Made by a program: the position numbers and the translations under genes. The notes beneath the pieces are model-generated. The model was not told the origin of the DNA. It made no database searches and saw only the letters and a list, made by a program, of their open reading frames with translations. Positions 34,172 to 43,328 of a stretch of 64,000 bases of DNA are shown piece by piece. This DNA comes from Alkaliphilus sp. NP8 (GTDB taxonomy: Bacteria; Bacillota; Clostridia; Peptostreptococcales; Natronincolaceae), in contig JADWMM010000003.1 of assembly GCA_015978205.1 (NCBI GenBank), positions 1 to 64,000 of the forward strand. Direction: 5' to 3'. How positions within the stretch are numbered: position 1 is the stretch's first letter; each line of letters starts with the position of its first letter.

Positions 34172-35050
34172 ATGGAACAAATAAAGTTAAAATCTAGGGC
34201 AAAAATTAATTTGTCTTTAGATGTAATAGGCAAAAGGTCGGATGGCTACCATGAAGTAGAGATGGTTATGCAACAAATAGATTTATATGATAATATAATT
34301 ATTAATGAAAGAAATGATAATGAAATTAAGATATTTACTAACTGCGAATACATTCCTAAGAACTCTACTAATATAGCATACAAATCAGCAGATAAGCTTC
34401 GTAGTGTGTTCTCTATTTGTAAAGGCGTAGATATACATATAGATAAACATATACCAGTAGCAGCAGGCCTTGCAGGCGGTAGTTCTAATGCAGCGGCGGT
34501 TTTAAAAGGTCTTAATAAATTATGGAGCCTAGGCCTTTCTCAAAAGGAGCTTATGGATATAGGTGTAACAATTGGCGCAGATATTCCTTTTTGTATTTTA
34601 GGTGGTACAGCTTTAGCTGAAGGAATAGGAGAAAAACTAACTCCTATAGACTCTAATATTAAAAACACTTGGATTGTTTTAGCTAAACCTCCTATATCTG
34701 TGTCTACTAAAGAGGTATATGAAGGATTAAATCTGTCTAAAATAAAAAATAGACCGAATACAACGAAGTTAATAAATAGCATAAAAAAGGGTAACTTATA
34801 TTCTGTGTCAAATAATATTGGTAATGTTTTGGAAACTGTAACTGAGAAAAAATATTCTGTTATTACTGAAATAAAAAGAAAAATGATGGAATATAATGCT
34901 TTAGGATCTATGATGTCTGGTAGTGGCCCTACAGTTTTTGGAATATATAAAAATTATGAAAGAGCCAAATCTGCCTATGAACATTTATCTATATTTTATA
35001 AGCAAACATACATGGTTCAAACCTATAATGGAGGTAGTAAAATTGGATAA
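34172..35050 (+). CDS. ispE: 4-diphosphocytidyl-2-C-methyl-D-erythritol kinase
   Basis: This 292-aa GHMP kinase phosphorylates CDP-methylerythritol in the MEP isoprenoid pathway. AKINLSLDVIGKRSDGYHEVEMVM (about 10-33), the ATP loop PVAAGLAGGSSNAAAVLKGL (about 94-113) and MMSGSGPTVFGI near the C-terminus are diagnostic. AAGGGGAG precedes the ATG. Its last 8 bases overlap the gntR start, suggesting translational coupling. Confidence 0.95.
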   Translation: MEQIKLKSRAKINLSLDVIGKRSDGYHEVEMVMQQIDLYDNIIINERNDNEIKIFTNCEYIPKNSTNIAYKSADKLRSVFSICKGVDIHIDKHIPVAAGLAGGSSNAAAVLKGLNKLWSLGLSQKELMDIGVTIGADIPFCILGGTALAEGIGEKLTPIDSNIKNTWIVLAKPPISVSTKEVYEGLNLSKIKNRPNTTKLINSIKKGNLYSVSNNIGNVLETVTEKKYSVITEIKRKMMEYNALGSMMSGSGPTVFGIYKNYERAKSAYEHLSIFYKQTYMVQTYNGGSKIG

Positions 35051-35723
35051 TTTAGAGAAACTAGATATAGAAAATTACAAACCTTTAAGAGAAATCGTTT
35101 TTGAATACTTAAGGCAATCAATATTAGAAGGTAAATTAGAACCAGGTAAAAGAATTATGGAAATTCAAATGGCAGAGCAACTAGGTGTTAGTAGAACTCC
35201 TGTAAGGGAAGCTATACGTAAGTTAGAGTTGGAAGGTTTAGTTGTTATGGTACCTAGAAAAGGAGCATATGTTGCAGATGTTTCTATAAAAGATGTTTTG
35301 GATGTATTAGAAGTAAGAATGGCCTTAGAAGGCTTAGCAGCGTCCTTAGCAGCAGAGAAAATTTCTGATGATGAAATTGAAGAACTTACTTCTATTTATG
35401 AAGAGTTTGAAAGCTATTATAAAAAAAATGATATAAAAGGCATGATAAAAAAGGATCAAGAATTTCATAATTGTATATTTAATGCTACAGGAAATGATAA
35501 ACTTAATCAAATAAATAATAGTTTAAGAGAGCAAGTATATCGTTTTAGAGTTAAATATATTTCTCGTTACAATAAAGCTAAAGAACTTGTAAAAGAGCAT
35601 AAAGATTTGTTAAATGCAATATCTAATAGAGATTCAGATGGTGCACATAAATATGGAATGAAGCATATAGAAAACTTAACAAACTATATGATGGAAGAGT
35701 TGGAAAAGTATAAGGAAAAATAA
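35043..35723 (+). CDS. GntR family (FadR/FCD-type) regulator
   Basis: This 226-aa regulator has an N-terminal winged helix (YLRQSILEGKLEPGKRIMEIQMAEQLGVSRTPVREAIRKLELEGLV, about 17-61) and a helical FCD ligand-binding domain (about 80-215) with metal-ligand-like residues (D in DQEFH, H in KEH, H in KHIEN). I chose TTG 35043, seven bases after TGGAGGT; in-frame starts further upstream (35028, 34923) lie within ispE and lack a ribosome site. It overlaps ispE by 8 bases. ispE-gntR-nucleotidyltransferase is a familiar clostridial order. The ligand is unknown. Confidence 0.9.
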   Translation: MDNLEKLDIENYKPLREIVFEYLRQSILEGKLEPGKRIMEIQMAEQLGVSRTPVREAIRKLELEGLVVMVPRKGAYVADVSIKDVLDVLEVRMALEGLAASLAAEKISDDEIEELTSIYEEFESYYKKNDIKGMIKKDQEFHNCIFNATGNDKLNQINNSLREQVYRFRVKYISRYNKAKELVKEHKDLLNAISNRDSDGAHKYGMKHIENLTNYMMEELEKYKEK

Positions 35724-35786
35724 AAATATTATTAATATCTGTAAATTTGAGATTGAAATATAATTTATGAAGTTAGGTGGATAGTA

Positions 35787-36518
35787 ATGAAAGCTATTAT
35801 ATTAGCAGGTGAGAGTAAAGATGATATTGAAGCCTTTGGAAAAGGTAAAGCTTTAATTAATTTTAAAAATATACCTTTAATAGAATATACTATAAATGCA
35901 TTAAGAAATTCAGAGGTAATAGATTATATATTAGTTGTAGGAAATAAAGAGCTTTTATCTCCTATTATAGGTAATAAAGTAGATAAAATAGTTGATCAAG
36001 AAAAAGAAATGCTTGATAATTTATTAAAAGGCATGTCATATTTTAATGATGATAAAATAATAGTATCTACTTGTGATATACCTTTAATTACCTCGGATGC
36101 TATAAATGATTTTATAGCTATAAGTAAGTGTTTAGAGGTAGATGTTTGCTATCCTATTATAAAAAAAGAAAGTTATGAAAATAAATACCCAGATGTGAAA
36201 CGCACCTATGCTTCTTTGCAAGAAGGTAGATTTACAGGTGGAAATTTAATTATGCTTAATCCGGATAAGATCAAAGGTATAGAAAAAAATATAAGATATC
36301 TTATAGAACATAGAAAAAATCCTATTAAAATGGCTAAAACTTTAGGTCCTACTATTATTTTAAAAATGTTATCAAATAAATTAACTATTGAAAAGTTAGA
36401 GTATTATATAAATGAAAAATTTTATATAAAATGCAAAGCAGTATCTACTTCTTATCCAGAAATAGGTACTGACATAGATCATATAGAAGATATAAATATA
36501 TTAGAAAAATATACTTAA
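35787..36518 (+). CDS. MobA-like nucleotidyltransferase
   Basis: This 243-aa protein has the NTP-transferase (GT-A) fold: MKAIILAGES (1-10, the nucleotide loop, less Gly-rich than usual), KALINFKNIPLIEYTINAL (about 22-40) and the metal-binding STCDIPLI (about 94-101). The family moves NMP groups to molybdopterin, sugars or phosphosugars. This clostridial subfamily, found next to ispE and gntR, has no assigned substrate. AGGTGGA precedes the ATG, and a terminator follows. Confidence 0.75.
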   Translation: MKAIILAGESKDDIEAFGKGKALINFKNIPLIEYTINALRNSEVIDYILVVGNKELLSPIIGNKVDKIVDQEKEMLDNLLKGMSYFNDDKIIVSTCDIPLITSDAINDFIAISKCLEVDVCYPIIKKESYENKYPDVKRTYASLQEGRFTGGNLIMLNPDKIKGIEKNIRYLIEHRKNPIKMAKTLGPTIILKMLSNKLTIEKLEYYINEKFYIKCKAVSTSYPEIGTDIDHIEDINILEKYT

Positions 36519-36540
36519 TATATATAGTAAAACTTGTAGA

Positions 36541-36567
36541 AAGCATCTCAGATGCTTTTTTTTATTG
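36541..36567 (+). terminator. Terminator after ispE-gntR-nucleotidyltransferase
   Basis: A short stem (AAGCAT 36541-36546 with ATGCTT 36552-36557, loop CTCAG) is followed by T8. Confidence 0.8.
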
Positions 36568-36653
36568 CCTAAAAATGAATATAAAGGCAAAAAAATGTAA
36601 AGATTATTAGATGATGGTTCACTTTAATTGTAAGTATTGAAAGGGGAAAAGTT

Positions 36654-36860
36654 ATGAATATTATTTTGAAGTATATTCAAATGTTGTTTGAATTTAATAT
36701 GGTAATTTTATTTATAGGAACAGGGTTATTTTCACTTTTAATAGATGTTCCACTTTTAAAGAAAAGAAAGCTAAAAAAAGAAAGTATAATAGCAAAAACT
36801 TTAGGCTATTTATATATACTTGGAAGTATTGCTTTGTTTATTGTAGCAAAGATTATATAA
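36654..36860 (+). CDS. Small two-TM protein upstream of gerK operon
   Basis: This 68-aa protein has two hydrophobic segments (about 10-33 and 47-66) around a Lys-rich loop (LLKKRKLKKES). It resembles the CLC_0170-type small membrane proteins of Clostridia, which I recall only from names near sporulation genes. AAAGGGG precedes the ATG. It lies 20 bases before gerKA and is probably in the same operon, so it may assist assembly of the germinant receptor; this is inference. Confidence 0.65.
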   Translation: MNIILKYIQMLFEFNMVILFIGTGLFSLLIDVPLLKKRKLKKESIIAKTLGYLYILGSIALFIVAKII

Positions 36861-36880
36861 AAGAAATAAGAGGTGTTTAA

Positions 36881-38464
36881 ATGGGTCTATGGGAAGATTT
36901 ATTTGGTAAACAGAAGCAAAATATAATAAAAAATAAAGAAACGGCAGTAAATAAAAGTTTGGATAAAAATTTAGAGATAATTAGAGAAATGCTAGTAGAT
37001 TGTAGTGATGTTGTATATAGAGAGATAACAATAGGTTGCGACGATAAGTTTAAAGCAGCTTTAATATATGTTGATGGATTAGTAGATAAACATTTAATAA
37101 ATGATTTTGTAGTTGAAAATTTAATGATATATAGTAGAATAACGCCTCCGAGCACAAAAACTATAAAGAAAGAACTTAGCACTATTATAAAGGACAAAAA
37201 TTTAGCTGTAATGGAAATGAAAGAAGTAGAGAATATTGAAGCGGCAGTTTTTGATGTGTTAAGTGCAGATACAATCCTTATATTAGATAATTATGAAAAA
37301 ATAATTAGCATAGGATCTAAAGGATGGGCTGGTAGAAGCATTTCTCAGCCAGAAACAGAAGCTGTCATAAGAGGACCTAAAGAAGGTTTTGTTGAAACTC
37401 TAAGATTTAATACTGCATTAATAAGAAGAAGAATAAGAGATACTAGATTAAAATTTAAGCCATATAAAATTGGAAGAAGGTCTAAAACCGATGTATGTAT
37501 TGCATATATTGAAGATATAGTTAATAAGGATGTGCTAAAAGAAGTTAAAAGAAGACTAGAAACAATAGATATAGATGCAATAATAGATAGTGGATATGTA
37601 GAGCAATTGATAGAAGATAATTGGAAATCTTTTTTTCCACAAATAAAAAGTACAGAACGTCCAGATGTTATATCTGCTGAATTATATGAAGGCAAAGTTG
37701 CTATTATAGTAGATAATAGTCCTTTTGTGTTAGTAGTTCCAACTACCTTTAATTCTATGATGCAGTCTGCTGAAGATTATTATGAGCGTTGGGGAATAGC
37801 TACTTTCATTAGAATGTTAAGATATCTTGGAGTTTTATTATCCCTCTATGCACCAGCACTATATATTGCAATTACAGCATTTCACCCTGAAATGCTTCCT
37901 ATTAAGCTGTCGATGTCTATAGCCGCCAATAGAGCGGGAGTGCCTTTTCCATCTGTACTAGAAGCTATAATTATGGAGCTGGCTCTGGAAATACTAAGAG
38001 AAGCAGGAGTAAGATTACCTGGACCTATAGGAGCCACTATAGGTATAGTAGGAGGTCTTGTAGTTGGACAGGCAGCAGTAGAAGCTGGAATAGTAGGGCC
38101 TATAATGGTAATAGTAGTAGCTGTAACTGCTATTTCTTCATTTGCTATACCTAGCTATAATTTAGCTATTGGATTTAGACTTTTACGTTTTTTACTAATA
38201 CTTGCATCTGCAGTATTAGGTTTATATGGAGTAATGCTAGGAACATTAATTATATTAACTAATTTATGTAGTTTAAAAAGCTTTGGTGTTCCTTATTTAT
38301 CTCCTTTTACATCTTATGTAAAACAGAGCTCAGACTTAAAGGATACTTTCGTTAAAGCACCATTTATAGGTTTAGGTGTTAGAAATACAGTGTCTGATAA
38401 AAATCAAAGAAAGAGAATGAATGATATTAGAGATGAAGACTTTAATGAAGAGGAGGGAAGCTAA
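36881..38464 (+). CDS. gerKA: Spore germinant receptor A subunit
   Basis: This 527-aa GerA-family A subunit has an N-terminal soluble domain (about 1-290) followed by about 5 membrane segments (about 310-470) and a charged C-terminal tail. Family motifs include GPKEGFVETLRFNTALIRRRIRD (about 166-188), PRPDVI-like ERPDVISAELYEGKVAIIVDNSPF and AANRAGVPFP. A subunits form a nutrient-gated channel in the spore inner membrane. AAGAGGTG precedes the ATG. First gene of an A-B-C receptor operon, abutting gerKB. The GerK label is by overall type; ligand unknown. Confidence 0.9.
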   Translation: MGLWEDLFGKQKQNIIKNKETAVNKSLDKNLEIIREMLVDCSDVVYREITIGCDDKFKAALIYVDGLVDKHLINDFVVENLMIYSRITPPSTKTIKKELSTIIKDKNLAVMEMKEVENIEAAVFDVLSADTILILDNYEKIISIGSKGWAGRSISQPETEAVIRGPKEGFVETLRFNTALIRRRIRDTRLKFKPYKIGRRSKTDVCIAYIEDIVNKDVLKEVKRRLETIDIDAIIDSGYVEQLIEDNWKSFFPQIKSTERPDVISAELYEGKVAIIVDNSPFVLVVPTTFNSMMQSAEDYYERWGIATFIRMLRYLGVLLSLYAPALYIAITAFHPEMLPIKLSMSIAANRAGVPFPSVLEAIIMELALEILREAGVRLPGPIGATIGIVGGLVVGQAAVEAGIVGPIMVIVVAVTAISSFAIPSYNLAIGFRLLRFLLILASAVLGLYGVMLGTLIILTNLCSLKSFGVPYLSPFTSYVKQSSDLKDTFVKAPFIGLGVRNTVSDKNQRKRMNDIRDEDFNEEEGS

Positions 38465-39574
38465 GTGCAGAACAATAATGATACTATATCAATAAATCAG
38501 TTGATATTTATATTAATGCTAACTATGGTAGGAACAGGCATACTTACATTACCTCGAAATTTAGCTGAAGTAGTTCCATATGATCAGTGGATTATATTAT
38601 TAGCAGGAGGTCTATTAGCATTAAGTATAGCTTTAATCCATGGATCTATTGTAAAATTAAGCCCTAACAAACAGTACTTTCAAACACTATGTGATGCTTT
38701 AACAAAGCCTATTGCTTATGTAGTAGGCTTTGCATATATTATATATCTAACTGTGTTTATAGCTTTAATTACAAGGACATTTGGAGAAGTTATAAAAGCT
38801 TTTTTACTTGCCAAAACACCTATAGAAGTGATAAATGTTAGTATATTAGCTGTTTCAGTATATTTAGCAAGAAGAGGAATAGAAGTTTTAGCTAGAATGA
38901 TGGAATTTATATTTCCTATAATTATATTATTTTCAATATTTATATTTGGATTATCATTTTTAGAATCAGATTTTTTAAATTTACTTCCAGTATTTAAAAT
39001 CGAATTCAATGATATTATAAAAGGGCTTCCTGTTACTTTAACTAGTTTTGTGGGATTTGAAATGATATTGTTTTTTGGTGGATATTTAGATAAGCCTCAA
39101 AATGCTATGAAATCATATAGAGCTATTATTGCAGTATTATGTTTTTATTTGTTAGTAGTAATAGCAACTTTTTCACAGTTTGGACCTATACAAATGAAAT
39201 ATTTAGTTTGGCCAACGATAGATTTATTCTATACTATTCGATTGCCTGGTCTTTTTATTGAAAATGTTCAAGTAATAGTTATGGGACTCTGGATACTAGC
39301 TATATTTTCTACTATAGCTCCAATGCATCTAGCCGCTGTAACTATGGCAGAATCTCTAACTAAATCTAAGGATCAGGCTTATTTAGCAGCTCCGTTCTTG
39401 CCAATAATTTATTTTATTTCTATAGTTCCGGAGAATATTTCCGAAAATTATGAAATGATAAGCAAATATACAAATTATTTTTCTAGTATTATGATTTTTG
39501 TAATTCCTTTAATTATATTAGTATCCTTAGTTATACAAAAGAAACTAAGAAGGAAGGTGCAAATTAATGCATAA
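38465..39574 (+). CDS. gerKB: Spore germinant receptor B subunit
   Basis: This 369-aa membrane protein has ten hydrophobic segments of the APC-superfamily GerAB type, with MVGTGILTLPRNLAE (about 18-32) as the first unwound helix. In GerA-type receptors the B subunit binds the nutrient, often an amino acid. GTG start after GAGGAGGGAAG; the start follows gerKA's stop directly, and its own stop overlaps gerKC by 8 bases, so translation is probably coupled. Confidence 0.9.
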   Translation: MQNNNDTISINQLIFILMLTMVGTGILTLPRNLAEVVPYDQWIILLAGGLLALSIALIHGSIVKLSPNKQYFQTLCDALTKPIAYVVGFAYIIYLTVFIALITRTFGEVIKAFLLAKTPIEVINVSILAVSVYLARRGIEVLARMMEFIFPIIILFSIFIFGLSFLESDFLNLLPVFKIEFNDIIKGLPVTLTSFVGFEMILFFGGYLDKPQNAMKSYRAIIAVLCFYLLVVIATFSQFGPIQMKYLVWPTIDLFYTIRLPGLFIENVQVIVMGLWILAIFSTIAPMHLAAVTMAESLTKSKDQAYLAAPFLPIIYFISIVPENISENYEMISKYTNYFSSIMIFVIPLIILVSLVIQKKLRRKVQINA

Positions 39575-40724
39575 AAAAATAGTTATTTGCATAGCTTTAA
39601 CTACATTATTATTGACCGGGTGTTGGGATCAGATAGAAATAGAAGATATATTACAAGTTGGTGCAATAGGAATTGATAAGTATGTTCCTGCTGCAGAAGA
39701 TAACAAAAGTATAAATGACAAACAACCAATTGAAGAGGAAATTGAAAAAAATCTATTTATTTACACTTTTGCATTTCCAGAGCTTAATATAGAGGAACTA
39801 TCTAATATTGTTATTTCCAGTGTAGGTGATTCTTTATATAGTATAGGCAGGTCATTGACAAATCGTACTAATCATGAAATGATTTATGGGCATTTAAGAG
39901 TCGTAGTTTTAAATTCAGATGTCGCTAAAGATGAAAGGGCTTTTAGAGAAATTTTAGATGAAGTAGAAGACCATGAGTTTATAAGTCGTAGAGTCATACT
40001 TCTAATGACAGATGAAGCAGCAGCAGATATTATTAACGTTAATCCAGAGATCAATCCAATAGTAGGTCGGTTTATTTCAGAAATGTTTAGTAGAAAAGAT
40101 AGAAGTCCTAGGGCACAAAGGGGAGATATAAGTAGTATACTTGGAGATATTCATGAAAGTGGAAATGCTCTTATACCTAAAATAATATCAGGCGAAAAAG
40201 ATGTAAAAATATCAGGAGCAGGAGTTATAAATAACTATGAGTTTATAGGTTGGCTAGATGAATTAGATACTACTCAAGTAATGATATTTAGAGGAGATGC
40301 TGATATAGTAGGTACTAGGATACCTGACTATAAAGGGGTAAATATTCCTATAGATGTACAATATAAAAAAAGTAAGCTAAAGTTAGTAGAAAGCGAAGAT
40401 AATATAAAAATTGTGGCAGAAATACAAGCGGAGGGAGATATTAAACGAGCATCCTTTGAAGGTAAGGTGGACACATTAAATCCTGATGTAGTTAAGGATA
40501 TAGAAAAAACAGCTTGTGATACTGTTAAAAAGCAAATGGAATCTGCTATAGATAATGTACAAAAAGAGTTTAAAACTGATGTATTAAATATAGATAGGTT
40601 TTTACGCCGATATCATTATGATTTATGGGAGGAAGTTAGAGGTGATTGGGATGAAATATTTCCTAATATAGACATTGAAGTAGATGTTAATCTTAAGATA
40701 CGGAGAGTAGGATTAGCTAGGTAA
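39567..40724 (+). CDS. gerKC: Spore germinant receptor C subunit (lipoprotein)
   Basis: This 385-aa GerC-family lipoprotein begins with a signal peptide and lipobox LLLTGC (Cys20) followed by WDQIEIEDILQVGAIGID, the standard GerC N-terminus. LRVVVLN and the C-terminal repeat domain with FLRRYHYDLWEEVRGDWDEIFPNIDIEVDVNLKIRRVG are typical. GerC is lipidated and anchored outside the spore inner membrane as part of the A-B-C receptor. AGAAGGAAGG upstream; ATG overlaps gerKB by 8 bases. Confidence 0.92.
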   Translation: MHKKIVICIALTTLLLTGCWDQIEIEDILQVGAIGIDKYVPAAEDNKSINDKQPIEEEIEKNLFIYTFAFPELNIEELSNIVISSVGDSLYSIGRSLTNRTNHEMIYGHLRVVVLNSDVAKDERAFREILDEVEDHEFISRRVILLMTDEAAADIINVNPEINPIVGRFISEMFSRKDRSPRAQRGDISSILGDIHESGNALIPKIISGEKDVKISGAGVINNYEFIGWLDELDTTQVMIFRGDADIVGTRIPDYKGVNIPIDVQYKKSKLKLVESEDNIKIVAEIQAEGDIKRASFEGKVDTLNPDVVKDIEKTACDTVKKQMESAIDNVQKEFKTDVLNIDRFLRRYHYDLWEEVRGDWDEIFPNIDIEVDVNLKIRRVGLAR

Positions 40725-40779
40725 TAAACATAATTGGAAAAAATATGTATTAAGATTGAAAGTGTTTTTGTATATACTT

Positions 40780-40809
40780 GTATATATTTTCCCCTAATTG
40801 TACATAATA
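40780..40809 (+). promoter_or_regulatory. sigma-F-like promoter of spoIIR
   Basis: GTATA (40780-40784), a 15-base spacer and GTACATAATA (40800-40809) match the Bacillus sigma-F consensus (GYATA-N15-GGNNANANTR) at all but one position. spoIIR is a known forespore sigma-F target. Confidence 0.6.
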
Positions 40810-40848
40810 GGAATACAACAATGAAATGGATAAAAAGGGGAAATGAAG

Positions 40849-41514
40849 ATGTATAAAAAATGGGCTAATAAAATTACAGTATGCTTTGTTGCAGTGTTAG
40901 TTTTATTAAATGTTTTATATGTAAATGAAGAAGTAGAAGCACTAGAGCGAAAGGGCGAAAACTTAATACGTTTTCATGTATTAGCTAATAGCGATTCTGA
41001 AGAAGACCAAGAACTAAAGCTTAAAGTTAGAGATGTAGTAATAAATGAAATGTCAGTAGATTTAGAGAAATCTAGAGATATAAATGAAACTAGAGAAATA
41101 TTAAAAACTAATTTAAGAAGAATAGAAAAAACTGCACAAAAAGAAATCGAAAGAAATGGAGAAAATTATGATGTAGAGGTATCTTTAGAAGAGCATAAAT
41201 TTCCCACTAAAAGATATGGTAATGTTGTTTTTCCGGCAGGTATATATGAAGCTTTACGTATAGAAATAGGAAAAGCTGAAGGGCAAAATTGGTGGTGTGT
41301 AATGTTTCCTCCATTATGTTTTGTAGATGTAAAAAATGGCTTAACGGATGAAAGAACACAGCAAGAATTAAAAAATAATTTAAGCGAAGAAGAATATCAT
41401 TTAGTATATAGTGAGGTAAATGAAAATGAACTACCTCTTGAATTAAAATCTAAGCTGGCAGAGCTTATTAAAGGATCAAAAGACCAATTTTCACGCTTAA
41501 CTTCTCTATTCTAA
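40849..41514 (+). CDS. spoIIR: Stage II sporulation protein R
   Basis: This 221-aa exported protein has an N-terminal signal/anchor (about residues 7-25) and the SpoIIR core (LIRFHVLANSDSEEDQELKLKVRDVV about 37-62; GNVVFPAGIYEALRIEIGKAEGQNWWCVMFPPLCFVD about 123-160). SpoIIR is made in the forespore and activates the SpoIIGA protease to process pro-sigma-E in the mother cell. I chose ATG 40849, eight bases after AAAAGGGG, over ATG 40843, which is too close to the SD. It has a sigma-F-like promoter and its own terminator. Confidence 0.93.
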   Translation: MYKKWANKITVCFVAVLVLLNVLYVNEEVEALERKGENLIRFHVLANSDSEEDQELKLKVRDVVINEMSVDLEKSRDINETREILKTNLRRIEKTAQKEIERNGENYDVEVSLEEHKFPTKRYGNVVFPAGIYEALRIEIGKAEGQNWWCVMFPPLCFVDVKNGLTDERTQQELKNNLSEEEYHLVYSEVNENELPLELKSKLAELIKGSKDQFSRLTSLF

Positions 41515-41541
41515 AATAATATATAGTATACATAATCAAAG

Positions 41542-41577
41542 CAGCTAACAGCTTCAACAAAGTTAGCTGTTTTTTTA
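41542..41577 (+). terminator. Terminator after spoIIR
   Basis: An 8-bp stem (CAGCTAAC 41542-41549 with GTTAGCTG 41562-41569) is followed by seven T. Confidence 0.85.
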
Positions 41578-41671
41578 GTTTATAATATAGCAATAGAAGA
41601 TATTTTTTTAATGTTGAATAATAATATAAACAAAGGTAGAATATTAATTATATAAGAAAGAAGGTGTTAAT

Positions 41672-42769
41672 TTGGAAAAACTGAATGTAATGGTAGTATT
41701 TGGAGGGAAGTCTGGTGAACATGAAGTATCTTTAATGTCAGCTACCTCTGTATTAAAAGCTATAGATAAAGAAAAATATAATATTATAACTGTAGGAATC
41801 ACAAAGCAAGGTATATGGAAACTATACAGAGGGCCTATAGATGAAATACAAACTGGAGAATGGGAAAATATTGCAGATAAAGAAGCAGAGAACGAAGGAT
41901 TTATTACTCATATGTCACTTTTGCCAACAGATAATGGTAAGGGAATAGTAACATTAGGAAACGGGGAAACACAAAAAATAGATGTTATTTTTCCAATACT
42001 TCATGGACCATTTGGAGAAGATGGAACTATACAAGGTTTATTTGAAATGATAAATGTACCTTATGTAGGAACTGGAGTTTTAGCTTCTTCTTTAGCTATG
42101 GATAAAGCTATGACAAAAAAACTTTTAAAGGCAGAAGGAATTCCACAGGCAAAATATCATATAATCATGCTTAAAGACTATAAAGAAAATAGTGAAAAAA
42201 TAATACAAAAAATAGAAGAAGACTTTGAATATCCTATTTTTGTTAAACCTGCTAACATGGGATCGAGTGTAGGAATAACTAAAGCGAATAACATAGAAAA
42301 GCTTAAAGAAGCTATAGAGTTAGCAGGAAAATACGATAGAAAAATTGTAATAGAAGAAACTATAGACGGTAAAGAAATAGAATGTGCTGTTTTAGGCAAT
42401 GAAGATCCTATTGCATCTTTACCAGCAGAAATAATACCTTCATCAGAATTTTACGATTATAATGATAAATATTTTAATGGTACTAGTAAATATGAAATTC
42501 CGCCTAAACTACCAAAAGATAAAATAGAGGAAATACAAAGAATATCTATTGAAGTGTATAAACTTTTAGGTTGTAGTGGTTTATCTAGAGTAGATGTTTT
42601 TATTGAAAAAAATACAAATCGGATTTTACTTAATGAAGTTAATACAATGCCAGGATTTACAAAAATCAGTATGTATCCTAAAATGTGGGAAGCAACAGGA
42701 ATTAAGTACACGGATTTAATAGATAAATTAATAGAGCTGGCTATACAGTGTTTTAAGGATAGAAATTAG
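41672..42769 (+). CDS. ddl: D-alanine--D-alanine ligase
   Basis: This 365-aa ATP-grasp ligase joins two D-Ala for peptidoglycan. MVVFGGKSGEHEVSLMSA (about 7-24), HGPFGEDGTIQGLFE (about 110-124), VKPANMGSSVGI (about 191-202) and LNEVNTMPGFT (about 323-333) are diagnostic. The omega-loop motif DYNDKYFNG with the Lys-Tyr pair is that of D-Ala-D-Ala rather than D-Ala-D-Lac or D-Ala-D-Ser enzymes. TTG start after AGAAGGTG. It is followed closely by DUF1934 and begins a cluster with several cell-wall-type ligases. Confidence 0.93.
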   Translation: MEKLNVMVVFGGKSGEHEVSLMSATSVLKAIDKEKYNIITVGITKQGIWKLYRGPIDEIQTGEWENIADKEAENEGFITHMSLLPTDNGKGIVTLGNGETQKIDVIFPILHGPFGEDGTIQGLFEMINVPYVGTGVLASSLAMDKAMTKKLLKAEGIPQAKYHIIMLKDYKENSEKIIQKIEEDFEYPIFVKPANMGSSVGITKANNIEKLKEAIELAGKYDRKIVIEETIDGKEIECAVLGNEDPIASLPAEIIPSSEFYDYNDKYFNGTSKYEIPPKLPKDKIEEIQRISIEVYKLLGCSGLSRVDVFIEKNTNRILLNEVNTMPGFTKISMYPKMWEATGIKYTDLIDKLIELAIQCFKDRN

Positions 42770-42802
42770 TAGAGTAAGAATTTAAAAGATAAGGATGATA
42801 AA

Positions 42803-43228
42803 ATGAAAAATGTACAAATGATAAAAGTGAAAGGAACTCAATCTAGTCCAGATGGGGAAGAAAATATAATTGAGCTAACAACAGAAGGATCATTTTACAA
42901 AAAAAATAATAATTACTATATTGTATATGATGAATCAGAGCTTTCAGGAATGGAAGGGTCTACTACCAGGCTAAAGATAGAAGGTGATAAGAAAGTTTAT
43001 ATGAAACGATTTGGCACAGCTTCTGTAGATTTTAAATTTGAAAAAGATAAAAAATATGAAGCTAATTATATGACCGCTCATGGAGTTTTAACTATAAATG
43101 TGCTTACAAAGGATCTTGATATCGAAATTAATGAAGAAACAAAAAAGGGGAGTATTGAAATATCTTATGATTTAAAGATGACAGGAGGAATAGAGACCTT
43201 TAATAAGTTAGAAGTAGAATTAATGTAA
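42803..43228 (+). CDS. DUF1934 beta-barrel protein
   Basis: This 141-aa DUF1934 (YwiB-like) protein is a small calycin-like beta-barrel: alternating strands with GTTRLKIEGDKKVYMKRFG-type centre (about 53-71) and HGVLTINVLTKDLDIEINEE (about 93-112). Function is unknown. Its usual neighbour in Firmicutes is argS, which is absent here. It lies 33 bases after ddl, with no obvious terminator between, so the two may be co-transcribed. Confidence 0.8.
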   Translation: MKNVQMIKVKGTQSSPDGEENIIELTTEGSFYKKNNNYYIVYDESELSGMEGSTTRLKIEGDKKVYMKRFGTASVDFKFEKDKKYEANYMTAHGVLTINVLTKDLDIEINEETKKGSIEISYDLKMTGGIETFNKLEVELM

Positions 43229-43328
43229 TTTAAACTTGCTAAGTAAAATGTAGACGAAACTTTTATAATATGATAAGGTTATGTTAAAGACTGAAAATTA
43301 AAAAAGATTTATATAAGGGGGAAAAGTT

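Noticed and set aside
34923-35042. Longer N-terminus for the GntR regulator
   Set aside because: The extra 40 codons lie inside ispE in another frame with no ribosome site, whereas TTG 35043 has a well-placed SD.
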